From positions 1 through 64,000 of the forward strand of contig QAKH01000036.1 in NCBI GenBank assembly GCA_003343885.1: a stretch of DNA of 64,000 nucleotides, in the 5' to 3' direction. Positions within the stretch are counted from its first letter, which is position 1. Each line of letters starts with the position of its first letter. Origin of the DNA: Clostridiales bacterium. GTDB lineage: Bacteria > Bacillota > Clostridia > Oscillospirales > CAG-382. Both the position numbers and the translations under genes were made by a program. The notes under the pieces are model-generated. The model searched no databases and was not told the DNA's origin. It was given only the letters and a program-made list of their open reading frames with translations. This document shows, piece after piece, positions 7,099 through 15,277 of this stretch.

Positions 7099-8958
7099 TT
7101 AAAGCTTTTCAAAATCATCGGCTCCGTGCTTGCACAGCGGACAAATAAAGTCAGCCGGGAGCGTTTCGCCTTCATAAACGTATCCGCATATTTTGCACAC
7201 ATACCCGGTTTTCTTTTCCTCGGCAGGTGCGGGTTTTGGCTTCACGTGTTCAAAGTAATAAGCATACGTCATTGACGGAATATCAGAAAGTCTTACTGCC
7301 TCTGTGACATCGGCAACAAAAAGGGTATGTGTTCCGCAATCAGTTTCAGACAAAACCTTGCAGGATATAACCGCGTTTGAATGTTCCGGCACATAAGCTA
7401 ATCCGTTCGCCGTTCTTTCGGGCTGTGAAGAGGCAAACTTATCGGTATCTCTTCCGCTTGAAAATCCAAAGCGCTCAAACACTTTAAACGGCGCCGCCTC
7501 AGACAGAACTGACAGATTAAACACGCCTGATTTCTTTATCATGTCGTGGGTGTAATTTGCCTTATTTATGGCAATTGCCATGCGCTTGGGAGAATCCGTA
7601 ACCTGGATTGCCGTATTTATTATGCAGCCGTTATCCTTGCCGTCAACCTTTGATGTGAGAACAAAAAGACCGTATGACAGCTTGAAAAACGCTTTGCTGT
7701 CGATTTCGGCGTTTTGGGCGGCAGGAGAAGTCTGACTTGCGTCATCTTTCTTCGGCATGGTTTCCGCTATCTTCTCAGCCAGCGTCTTAAGCACTTCAAG
7801 GCCGTCGGCATTTACGGAAGACTTGACTGTCAGCGTATCTTCAAGTATTGTCATGTTTTTGCATGAAGAAAGCTTCTCTTTCATGAGCGCTCCGCTTGTC
7901 GGCGCCCACGAACCGTTCTCGATTAAAGCGACGGTACGGTTTTGAAGATTATGGGAAACGAGGTCTGAAAGCAGTGCCTCCATCGTCACAAATATTCCTG
8001 CGTTATACGTAGTTGACGCAAAAACAAGGTGACTGAATTTAAACGCGGCTGACACTATTTCGGAAGCCGGGGTTACCGAGACGTCAAACATAACGGTTTT
8101 TATACCGAGCTCACGAAGGCTGCTTGAAAGAATCTCGGCGGCGTTTTCGGTATTGCCGTAAACAGACGCGTAGGCTATCATTACGCCGTATTCCTCCGGC
8201 GCATACGTGCTCCAGAGCTGATATTTGCTGATAAAATCGCCGAGATTTCTGCGCCAGACAAATCCGTGCAGAGGACATATCATTTCTATTTCATGCGCCG
8301 AAGCTTTCTTTAATATCGCCTGAACCTGCGTGCCGTATTTTCCGACAATGTTAGTATAATATCTGCGCGCCTCATCCATATAGTCGCGTTCAAAGTCTAC
8401 CTCGTCTGCAAACAGCGCGCCGTTAAGAGCACCAAATGCTCCAAATGCGTCCGCGGAGAAAAGTGTTTTCGACGTTATGTCATATGTCATCATTACTTCG
8501 GGCCAGTGTACCATCGGCGCCATAAGGAAAGTAAGCGTATGACTGCCGGTTTCCAGGGTATCTCCCTCTTTTACTATTAGTGAACGCTGCTGCAATTCGT
8601 CCTGCTTATCGCCGAAAAACTGCTTTGCCATTGCAAGGATTTTTGCGTTGCATACCAGCTTCGCATCAGGATACTTTTCAAGCAAATTAACAAGTGTTGC
8701 CGAATGGTCCGGTTCCATATGGTGAATGACAAGATAGTCCAGTTCTTTTCCGCCGAGCACGTACTCCACATTTTCTAAAAAGCGAGCTCCGACAGCCTTG
8801 TCCACCGTATCAAAAAGCACATTTTTCTCATCCAAAAGCAGATATGAGTTATACGAAACACCGTCCGGCACCGAGTAAACTCCTTCAAACATTGCCAAAC
8901 GCCGGTCGTTCGCACCTACCCACCACAGATTTTCCGTTATCTTCTTACTGCAATGCAT
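7099..8958 (-). CDS. Flavodiiron protein with flavin-reductase and rubredoxin domains
   Basis: This protein most likely reduces O2 to water (or NO to N2O) with electrons from NAD(P)H or rubredoxin. An N-terminal metallo-beta-lactamase-like diiron domain has HHMEPDHS, MVHWPE, SADAFG and PLHGFVWR carrying the iron ligands. A flavodoxin domain follows (YASVYGNTENAAEIL). Then comes a flavin-reductase-like domain (near residues 420-570) and a C-terminal rubredoxin with CKICGYVYE and CPLCKHGADDF. I start at ATG 8958, which has AAAGGAG 9 bases upstream; the open frame extends 12 codons further to a GTG without a good ribosome site. The resulting 619 residues form an unusually long chain that carries its own reductase modules. 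Confidence 0.93.
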   Translation of the reverse strand: MHCSKKITENLWWVGANDRRLAMFEGVYSVPDGVSYNSYLLLDEKNVLFDTVDKAVGARFLENVEYVLGGKELDYLVIHHMEPDHSATLVNLLEKYPDAKLVCNAKILAMAKQFFGDKQDELQQRSLIVKEGDTLETGSHTLTFLMAPMVHWPEVMMTYDITSKTLFSADAFGAFGALNGALFADEVDFERDYMDEARRYYTNIVGKYGTQVQAILKKASAHEIEMICPLHGFVWRRNLGDFISKYQLWSTYAPEEYGVMIAYASVYGNTENAAEILSSSLRELGIKTVMFDVSVTPASEIVSAAFKFSHLVFASTTYNAGIFVTMEALLSDLVSHNLQNRTVALIENGSWAPTSGALMKEKLSSCKNMTILEDTLTVKSSVNADGLEVLKTLAEKIAETMPKKDDASQTSPAAQNAEIDSKAFFKLSYGLFVLTSKVDGKDNGCIINTAIQVTDSPKRMAIAINKANYTHDMIKKSGVFNLSVLSEAAPFKVFERFGFSSGRDTDKFASSQPERTANGLAYVPEHSNAVISCKVLSETDCGTHTLFVADVTEAVRLSDIPSMTYAYYFEHVKPKPAPAEEKKTGYVCKICGYVYEGETLPADFICPLCKHGADDFEKL

Positions 8959-8999
8959 AACTGTGTTATCTCCTTTCATTTCATCAAATTTCACTTTTG

Positions 9000-9056
9000 A
9001 TTATATCCTATATTCGTAAAAAAAACCGTTGCATTTGCAACAAAATATGATATAAT
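9000..9056. promoter_or_regulatory. Divergent promoter region with a 14-bp Crp/Fnr-type palindrome
   Basis: A perfect palindrome, GTTGCATTTGCAAC, lies at 9028-9041. On the minus strand a TATAAT (9005-9000) gives an inferred start at 8993 for the flavodiiron gene. This places the palindrome centre at -41.5, the classical class II activator position of Crp/Fnr proteins. On the plus strand, TATAAT at 9051-9056 with TTGCAT at 9029-9034 would be the regulator's own promoter, with the palindrome covering its -35 box. The layout suggests activation of the flavodiiron gene and self-repression; no binding data are visible. Confidence 0.6.
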
Positions 9057-9135
9057 TCTTGTGTAAGATAAATTTATACGGCAAATAAAGTACCAAATAT
9101 ACAAAACCAAATATACAAAAAAGATTGGGAGAAAG

Positions 9136-9792
9136 ATGAAAGACACAAAGGACACGATTTTTAAAAACATCACAGTTGCCGAACGTGAAAAAATGTTTGA
9201 GTGTATGGGAGCAGTCAAAAGGCGGTATGCGAAAGGTGAAACAATATGCCGAATGAACCAGCACAAAAACTTTATAGGCATACTTATTTCCGGCAGAGCA
9301 AACATAACGTGCATGGACTTTGAGGGACATATAAGCGTATTCGAGCAAATCGGACCGGGAGAAATTTTCGGGGAAATGTTCTGGCTTGCCATGGAAGAAT
9401 TCGAGTTTTCAGCGGCAGCTGAAACAGACTGCGACGTGCGTTTCGTAAGTTTTGAGCGTTTGATTACGCCGTGTTCAAACACCTGCACTTTTCACTGCGA
9501 ACTCATAAACAATCTATTCTGCATGGCAGCCAAAAAGGCACGGGAACTTACTATGCACGTAAACATCCTAAGCCGCCGCACAATCAGGCTGAAGCTTCTC
9601 ACTTATTTTGACACTCTGAAACACGGCGGCACCGTAAAAACAGTTACTTTGCCCTTTTCCTATACGGCGCTTGCCGACTATATTTGCGCTGACAGGAGCG
9701 CTATGATGAGAGAACTCAAAAAAATGCGTCTCGACGGTCAAATCAGTGTATCCGGAAGAAATATAACGCTGAATTATTCGACAAAACAGTAA
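9136..9792 (+). CDS. Crp/Fnr family transcriptional regulator
   Basis: This 218-residue regulator has an N-terminal cyclic-nucleotide-binding-like beta-barrel (residues about 15-105, with GILISGRANI and GPGEIFGEMFWL). A long dimerisation helix follows, then a C-terminal winged helix (LADYICADRSAMMRELKKM as the recognition region). Four cysteines cluster at residues 113, 117, 121 and 129 at the base of the dimer helix. GGGAG precedes the ATG. It is divergent from the flavodiiron protein gene, which suggests a redox, oxygen or NO sensor controlling that gene. The effector cannot be read from the sequence. Confidence 0.88.
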   Translation: MKDTKDTIFKNITVAEREKMFECMGAVKRRYAKGETICRMNQHKNFIGILISGRANITCMDFEGHISVFEQIGPGEIFGEMFWLAMEEFEFSAAAETDCDVRFVSFERLITPCSNTCTFHCELINNLFCMAAKKARELTMHVNILSRRTIRLKLLTYFDTLKHGGTVKTVTLPFSYTALADYICADRSAMMRELKKMRLDGQISVSGRNITLNYSTKQ

Positions 9793-9875
9793 TTTTATAA
9801 AGTTTAAATATAAACTGAAAAAAATAGTAAAATATGTCAATTTGAAAAAAGTGACATAACTCGGCTTTATTTACA

Positions 9876-9930
9876 TTTTGTCGAATACGACAAAATTACT
9901 ATTTACATTGTCGTTTTTTTGTGTTATAAT
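9876..9930 (+). promoter_or_regulatory. Promoter with upstream palindrome before rlmB
   Basis: TTTACA (9902-9907), a 17-base spacer and TATAAT (9925-9930) form a good sigma-A promoter. Just upstream is the inverted repeat TTTTGTCG-AATA-CGACAAAA (9876-9895), centred about 51 bases before the inferred start. It could be a regulator site, or a weak terminator for the preceding gene. The 259-base gap between genes contains no other feature I recognise. Confidence 0.5.
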
Positions 9931-10051
9931 TTAATCGATAATGTATGTTTGATAGGTGTTTCTTCGACTGTACTGAGCTTTTTAAAATCAACCCTGTCAG
10001 GCTGCAGCTGTAAAATTCGACAAAGTCGTTCGGACTGTGGAAAGGATTTTT

Positions 10052-10951
10052 ATGGGCGCATACGACAAGAACAACGAAAGAAAAAAATCAAAAAACTTCT
10101 CCGGTAAATTCTCCGACAAAGGTTTTGATTCAAAACCCGGCCGCAGGCAGGATTTATCACACAGTGCGTCACGTTCCGCCGCTTCTTCCGGAAAAAAATT
10201 TGACGAAGAACTCGCAAACGGTTCTGTTCCCGGCAGAAATGCCGTAAGAGAGCTGTTAAAGTCAGGGCGTGACATTGAAAAAATTTTTATACAAAGCGGT
10301 GAAAGAGAAGGCTCTATTACCGTCCTTGCCGCCGAGGCACTAAGCAGAGGCATTCCTTTGATTGAGGTTGAGCGCAAAAAGCTTGATGCGCTTTGCGGAT
10401 ATGAGCAGCACCAGGGTATAGTTGCTATCGCATCTGAAAAGGAATATGTGGATATCGAGGATGTTTTGGAAATTGCAAGGCAGCGTGGAGAAAAGCCTTT
10501 GATAGTGATAGCGGACGGAGTATCCGATCCGCACAATCTCGGCGCTATAATCAGATGTGCCGAGGGTGCCGGTGCTCACGGAATTATTATTCCGAAACGC
10601 CGTGCAGCGGGTATAACTCCAGCGGTAACCAAGGCTTCGGCGGGTGCGGTGGAACATCTCGCCGCCGTAAAATGCACAAACATCACGGAAACGATAAAGA
10701 AATTAAAGGAACTCGGCTTATGGATTTTTGCCGCTGAGGCAGACGGAACAAGCTATACAAAAGCTGATTTCGACGTTCCGTGTGCGATTGTTTTAGGAAG
10801 TGAAGAAAACGGAGTTTCCGAACTCGTAAAAAAGAACTGTGACTACATTGTTTCCATACCAATGCGCGGAAAAGTCAACTCGCTTAACGTTTCTACCGCC
10901 GCAGCGGTTCTCCTGTATGAAGTGATTAGGCAAAGATACTCAAATTGTTAG
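10052..10951 (+). CDS. rlmB: TrmH/SpoU family rRNA 2'-O-methyltransferase (RlmB-like)
   Basis: This predicted SAM-dependent enzyme methylates a ribose 2'-OH in 23S rRNA (G2251 in E. coli RlmB). Residues 1-55 are a basic, serine-rich, probably disordered extension. Then comes the SpoU substrate-binding domain (VPGRNAVRELL) and the knotted methylase domain with DGVSDPHNLGAIIRCAEGAG, VLGSEENGV and IPMRGKVNSLNVSTAAAVLLYE. The ATG at 10052 is preferred over GTG 10037, since GGAAAGGA sits between them. RlmB and TrmH paralogues are hard to separate, so the target base is not certain. Confidence 0.88.
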   Translation: MGAYDKNNERKKSKNFSGKFSDKGFDSKPGRRQDLSHSASRSAASSGKKFDEELANGSVPGRNAVRELLKSGRDIEKIFIQSGEREGSITVLAAEALSRGIPLIEVERKKLDALCGYEQHQGIVAIASEKEYVDIEDVLEIARQRGEKPLIVIADGVSDPHNLGAIIRCAEGAGAHGIIIPKRRAAGITPAVTKASAGAVEHLAAVKCTNITETIKKLKELGLWIFAAEADGTSYTKADFDVPCAIVLGSEENGVSELVKKNCDYIVSIPMRGKVNSLNVSTAAAVLLYEVIRQRYSNC

Positions 10952-10985
10952 TTACGATAGTTTTTTCAAGGAAAGGATGATACAA

Positions 10986-13430
10986 GTGGCGGAGAAAGAA
11001 ACCAAAAAAGAGGGACGTTTTTCTCGTTTATTCGGTGCAAAAGACCGCAAAAATGAAAGTGAAGATTTCATAAACGTATTTGATATTGAGAAAAAAATCA
11101 ATGATTCCATACAGAGTCCGAATTCTTCGGCACAAACCGATGAAAGTGCCGAACTTACCGAAGAAGACGTTTCCTATGTCCCTGAAACAGAAAATGAAGA
11201 CGATCTTCCGAATTTGAGAAAAATTTTCGGCAAGGAAAAAAAGGAAGAGGACGAGGACAACGTCCAAAGTTCAGAAGAATCAATATCCGAAGTCAATGTT
11301 AACACTGACAATATAGAACGTGACGCGAAAGAATATTACAACAACAATCATTCCCGGCTCATAGACGAAAAAATAAACAAAATTCACGAACATGCCGCTC
11401 AAAGCTATGCAAAAGAGGACGACGACACTGATGAGGAGCCGTCACTGTTTGATGCGGAGCAATCTGAAAATGATGACCGGCAAGAATCAGAAATGGCAGC
11501 TCCGCAGGAAGAAGAACCCGTAAATTGCGGTGAAACAAAAAGTTACGACATGTCGCAGCTTATCAACATACTAAAAAATCGTGATGCCGACAAAAATGAA
11601 GAAGATGAAGACGAATACTCATCCGAACGTTCACAATCTAAAAAATCAAACAACTATTCAGATGACGACTTACTGACTCAGCACGATTCGGAACTGTATG
11701 ACGACGTTAACGAGTACTATCACGATTACGAGTACACCGAAAAGGCACAAAGCGGCGCAATCTTCAAGAGCCTGCGCAAAGCGGCGCTTTTTTCAAGTTT
11801 AGGCATGCTGCTTACATTTGTTGCAACACTCTTATGTATTTGGATAGAGCTTGGACACGCTGCCGGACTTCCGTTTGCAACATACATGCATCCGGGACGT
11901 TTCGGAAGAATTTATGCAATGGTTTCTCTGCAAATGCTTGCCTTTTGCGTGTTTTTCAATCTTGACGGACTGTTACGCGGTATACGCAAGCTTTCCTTTA
12001 AACGCAGAACGGCTCCAGAGGCTTCGGCAGTACTTGTGACGGCTATTTGCATAATTCACACATGCGTCAGCGCTGTCACCGCTTATGAGTCTACCTCGTA
12101 CAGAACTTACTGCTTTGTAGGCTGCTTTGTTCTTTTCATTCTTTCGGTTAACACTTTTATAAAGTCATACACAAACTTCCGGGCAATAACACTTATCCTT
12201 TCAAAAAAACCAAAGCTGACCACAAAAAAGCTGGATATGCTTTCGGAAGAATACAACATTTTCTCAAAATACTTAGGGGATGAATCTGAAGCTCTGGAAG
12301 TAGCTAAAACAGATTTTGTTTCAGATTTCATCAAGAACACCCATACGGTTCCGCATGCGACTTCCTCTTGCAATGTGCTTATGTATTCTCTGCTTATACT
12401 GAGTGCAGCGACAACACTTGTATGCTCTCTCTTTATCAATATGCCCATATATGATTCGTTTACTGCCGGCGTTTCGGTTTTCCTGTTCTCTTCTCCTGCA
12501 AGTATGCTTTTAGCTACGGCACTCCCGTATTTCACAGCTTCTTCAAGAGCATCAAAAACTTATACAGCCATTTTGGGAGAGGCTGCAGGAGATTCGTACA
12601 TAAATACCGGTGTAATTTCATTCGATGATACTGAAGTATTTTCACCAAAAGCCGTGAAAGTAACAAGCATAAAAACTTATAACGATCATAGAATCGATAA
12701 GGTAATAGTTTGCATGGCAAAAATTTTCGACAAGGTCGGCGGACCTTTGTCCCATGTTTTCTCAAGTTCTGTACAGGATATTCCTCAGAACGACGATGAA
12801 ATAATGATTTTGGAAACCGCCTCCGACGGACTTCATCTCAAAGTCGGAACTGACGATGTTCTGGTCGGCACCGGCGGGTATTTGAGAATGTACGACATAG
12901 AAGCTCCTGCCGACAGCATGGATGAAACAGAGATGCGTTCTCTTACAAGTATCATATTTTTGGTATGCAACAACGAGCTTGCTGCCAAATTCTATGTAAG
13001 ATATTCAATAAACAAAAAGTTTGAATCTGTTCTTTCGGATTTGTATAATGCGGGTGTTTGCTGTGGTGTAAAAACACTTGATCCGGGCATTGACAACCAG
13101 TTAATTGAGGGAAATTTAAAAGGTACGGACTATCCTATCAGCGTTATTCGCAAAGATAGTAAAAAAGTCGGTAAAATCGAAGAAAAATTATCGGGAAGCA
13201 TTGTTTCCCTTTCAACCATTCACAATTTTCTTAAGACCTTTATTGCGGTTGACAGACTGAACACCCTTTACAAATCCAATATAGTTCTTGCAACTATAAG
13301 CGCACTTATCGGTCTTGTAATTTCCGCATGCCTTACTTTCACCGGCGTTCTACTCTCACCGGTTATGATATTGTTATTCCAGTTGTTATGGTTAATTCCC
13401 TGTGTAGCGATATCAATCTTCGGAAAATAA
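10986..13430 (+). CDS. Large membrane protein resembling a degenerate P1B-type ATPase
   Basis: Function unknown. Residue numbers count from an upstream ATG at 10977; GTG 10986 is preferred because AGGAAAGGA ends 8 bases before it. Residues 1-255 are a very acidic, repeat-poor, probably disordered cytoplasmic tail. Four membrane segments (near 265-292, 312-332, 350-370 and 376-397) are followed by a small soluble region. Two more (466-488 and 495-520) end in SSPASMLLATALP, in the place of the CPC-ALGLATP motif of metal ATPases. A cytoplasmic region (520-765) has FDDTEVF where the DKTGT motif would be, VLVGTGGYLRMYDIE like the nucleotide-domain VGN loop, and TLDPG where TGD would be. Two final segments follow. 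The layout matches P1B ATPases, but the catalytic motifs are altered, so it is probably a pseudoenzyme. Confidence 0.62.
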   Translation: MAEKETKKEGRFSRLFGAKDRKNESEDFINVFDIEKKINDSIQSPNSSAQTDESAELTEEDVSYVPETENEDDLPNLRKIFGKEKKEEDEDNVQSSEESISEVNVNTDNIERDAKEYYNNNHSRLIDEKINKIHEHAAQSYAKEDDDTDEEPSLFDAEQSENDDRQESEMAAPQEEEPVNCGETKSYDMSQLINILKNRDADKNEEDEDEYSSERSQSKKSNNYSDDDLLTQHDSELYDDVNEYYHDYEYTEKAQSGAIFKSLRKAALFSSLGMLLTFVATLLCIWIELGHAAGLPFATYMHPGRFGRIYAMVSLQMLAFCVFFNLDGLLRGIRKLSFKRRTAPEASAVLVTAICIIHTCVSAVTAYESTSYRTYCFVGCFVLFILSVNTFIKSYTNFRAITLILSKKPKLTTKKLDMLSEEYNIFSKYLGDESEALEVAKTDFVSDFIKNTHTVPHATSSCNVLMYSLLILSAATTLVCSLFINMPIYDSFTAGVSVFLFSSPASMLLATALPYFTASSRASKTYTAILGEAAGDSYINTGVISFDDTEVFSPKAVKVTSIKTYNDHRIDKVIVCMAKIFDKVGGPLSHVFSSSVQDIPQNDDEIMILETASDGLHLKVGTDDVLVGTGGYLRMYDIEAPADSMDETEMRSLTSIIFLVCNNELAAKFYVRYSINKKFESVLSDLYNAGVCCGVKTLDPGIDNQLIEGNLKGTDYPISVIRKDSKKVGKIEEKLSGSIVSLSTIHNFLKTFIAVDRLNTLYKSNIVLATISALIGLVISACLTFTGVLLSPVMILLFQLLWLIPCVAISIFGK

Positions 13431-13494
13431 TCGCATCCAATTTTCATTTTACTTCATTTTGTCTTTCTCATTATTATATAAAGGAGCGAAGATC

Positions 13495-15093
13495 ATGAAC
13501 TTTCTAAAGAAAGCTGTTTTTACGGCACTCACCCTCGGAATGGTTTCAGGTATGGCATTTGCCGCTGAACCCGAAATTCCGGACGAACACATCACAAACA
13601 TTACTCCCGGCAGTGAAGAACAGATCAGTATTCTGTGTGTAGGAAACTCTATCCTCAATCACGGACCTTCTGCCGACATAGGCTGGAGCGGAAGCTGGGG
13701 AATGGCGGCTTCCTCCGCTGATAAAGACTACTATCACCTTTTGCAGGACAAAGTAAAAGAGGCAGGATACACTAACGTGGCTTGGAGTTCCACAGGAGTT
13801 GCTACTCTTGAAAGAGCTATCGACAAGCGCACAGACTATGATTACAAGGCTGAAATCGATCAGCTGCTTGCTCCTTCAGTAAGAGCCGCAATGCCGGATA
13901 TTGTTATTTTCCAGATAGGCGAAAACGTTAACCAGGGACCAACCAGGGAATCCTACAAGATAGCCTTGGAAAAGCTTGCTGAATTCTGCGTTTCCGTCAA
14001 TCCCGACGTCGAAATTATTTTCTGTATGCCTTTCTGGGGCGGTGACGCAAAGTGTCTCGGCGTTAAGGATGCGGCAATAGAAACCGGATTCACATATGCG
14101 GATCTTTCTCAGTTCAACACCGACGAAAATAAGGCGATAGGTCTGTTTGAACACAGCGGCGTTGCAATTCACCCGGGCGACCAGGGAATGGCAAATATCG
14201 CAGACGAAATATTCAAGCAGTTAGAAGTAGTTCTCTACAAAAAATATGTTGATCCTAATCAGGTGGAAGTAAAACTTGACGGAAAATACGTTTATTTTGA
14301 CGTTCCTGCACAGATAATTGATTCACGCACCATGATTCCGATAAGGGCGGTTGCTGAAGCGTTCAGTGCGGATGTTGCCTGGGACGGAGAAACTGAGACA
14401 GTGACGATTACTCGTCCCGGTGAAGAAATCGTTATGAAGCTTGGAGAGAATTTCTTCACCAAAAACGGTGAGAAAATCGATCTTGATGTTCCGGCACTTG
14501 AAACCGGCGGACGCACGCTTGTTCCTGCAAGAGCCATTGCTGAAGCTTTTGACTGCAAGGTGGACTGGGACGAGGCTGCTTGGACGGCAATAATCAATTC
14601 TCCCGAAAAGGAAGTCACTGTAATTACGGAAATCGACGATAAGTGCGACAGCCTTAATGCCTCCGGATTCTACGGAAGCGGCTCAAAGCTTACAATTGTT
14701 GATGAAGACGAAAAGCAAGGAAAAGCAATATACGTTGAAGCCACAACCTCAGCAAAGTCCTGGACTTACATTTGGGCAAAATTCGCAATTCAAAGCGGCA
14801 AAACTTATGTTATAGAGGCGGATTTAAAGGCTCTTGACACTGATGGCGCCGGAAATACCGTTGACGAAGTCGGAATAGGCTTCTGTATGCGTCACGACGG
14901 CAAAGACCACGCCGTTAAGGTAACTCAGGTAAAGGTATCTGACGGCTGGGTTCATGTTACTGCTGAATATGCCGTTCCGGGCGACATGGTTCCAAATCCT
15001 GACGACGACCGGTTCGGAATCTATGCAAATCCTATAAACGACATAGCCGCTTCCTTTGCAATTGACAATGTTGTTGTAAAAATTAAAGAATAA
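13495..15093 (+). CDS. Secreted SGNH-like hydrolase with stalk domains and C-terminal beta domain
   Basis: A signal peptide (MNFLKKAVFTALTLGMVSG, cleavage near AFA) leads an SGNH/GDSL-type esterase domain. Block I is LCVGNSILNHG and the catalytic-triad His region is AIHPGDQGMA (about residues 210-225). Two copper-amine-oxidase N-terminal-like repeats follow (near residues 250-365; the RTMIPIRAVAEAF and RTLVPARAIAEAF pattern), which in Clostridia act as cell-surface stalks. The last 150 residues look like a carbohydrate-binding beta sandwich. AAGGAG is 7-8 bases before ATG 13495. It may be an extracellular esterase acting on decorated glycans; the substrate is unknown. Confidence 0.82.
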   Translation: MNFLKKAVFTALTLGMVSGMAFAAEPEIPDEHITNITPGSEEQISILCVGNSILNHGPSADIGWSGSWGMAASSADKDYYHLLQDKVKEAGYTNVAWSSTGVATLERAIDKRTDYDYKAEIDQLLAPSVRAAMPDIVIFQIGENVNQGPTRESYKIALEKLAEFCVSVNPDVEIIFCMPFWGGDAKCLGVKDAAIETGFTYADLSQFNTDENKAIGLFEHSGVAIHPGDQGMANIADEIFKQLEVVLYKKYVDPNQVEVKLDGKYVYFDVPAQIIDSRTMIPIRAVAEAFSADVAWDGETETVTITRPGEEIVMKLGENFFTKNGEKIDLDVPALETGGRTLVPARAIAEAFDCKVDWDEAAWTAIINSPEKEVTVITEIDDKCDSLNASGFYGSGSKLTIVDEDEKQGKAIYVEATTSAKSWTYIWAKFAIQSGKTYVIEADLKALDTDGAGNTVDEVGIGFCMRHDGKDHAVKVTQVKVSDGWVHVTAEYAVPGDMVPNPDDDRFGIYANPINDIAASFAIDNVVVKIKE

Positions 15094-15113
15094 TTATACT
15101 TTGTTTTCAAAAT

Positions 15114-15157
15114 GCGCCGCTTTTGTAAAGTTACACAAATGCGGCGTGTTTTTTTGT
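15114..15157 (+). terminator. Terminator after the SGNH hydrolase gene
   Basis: GCGCCGC pairs with GCGGCGT across an A/T-rich loop that itself pairs (TTTTGTAA with TTACACAAA), followed by a run of seven T. Confidence 0.8.
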
Positions 15158-15205
15158 AAAAAAAGCACAAAGAATACATTTTTCGTTAAAGTGTTTAGTT
15201 TTTTG

Positions 15206-15234
15206 TTGACTTATTAAAGTAAAATTGGTATAAT
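15206..15234 (+). promoter_or_regulatory. Sigma-A promoter of the stalk-domain protein gene
   Basis: TTGACT (15206-15211), a 17-base spacer and TATAAT (15229-15234) are near consensus, 44 bases before the start codon. Confidence 0.75.
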
Positions 15235-15277
15235 GTACATGAACAAAGCGTTCAATATCTAATAAAGGAGAATGATT

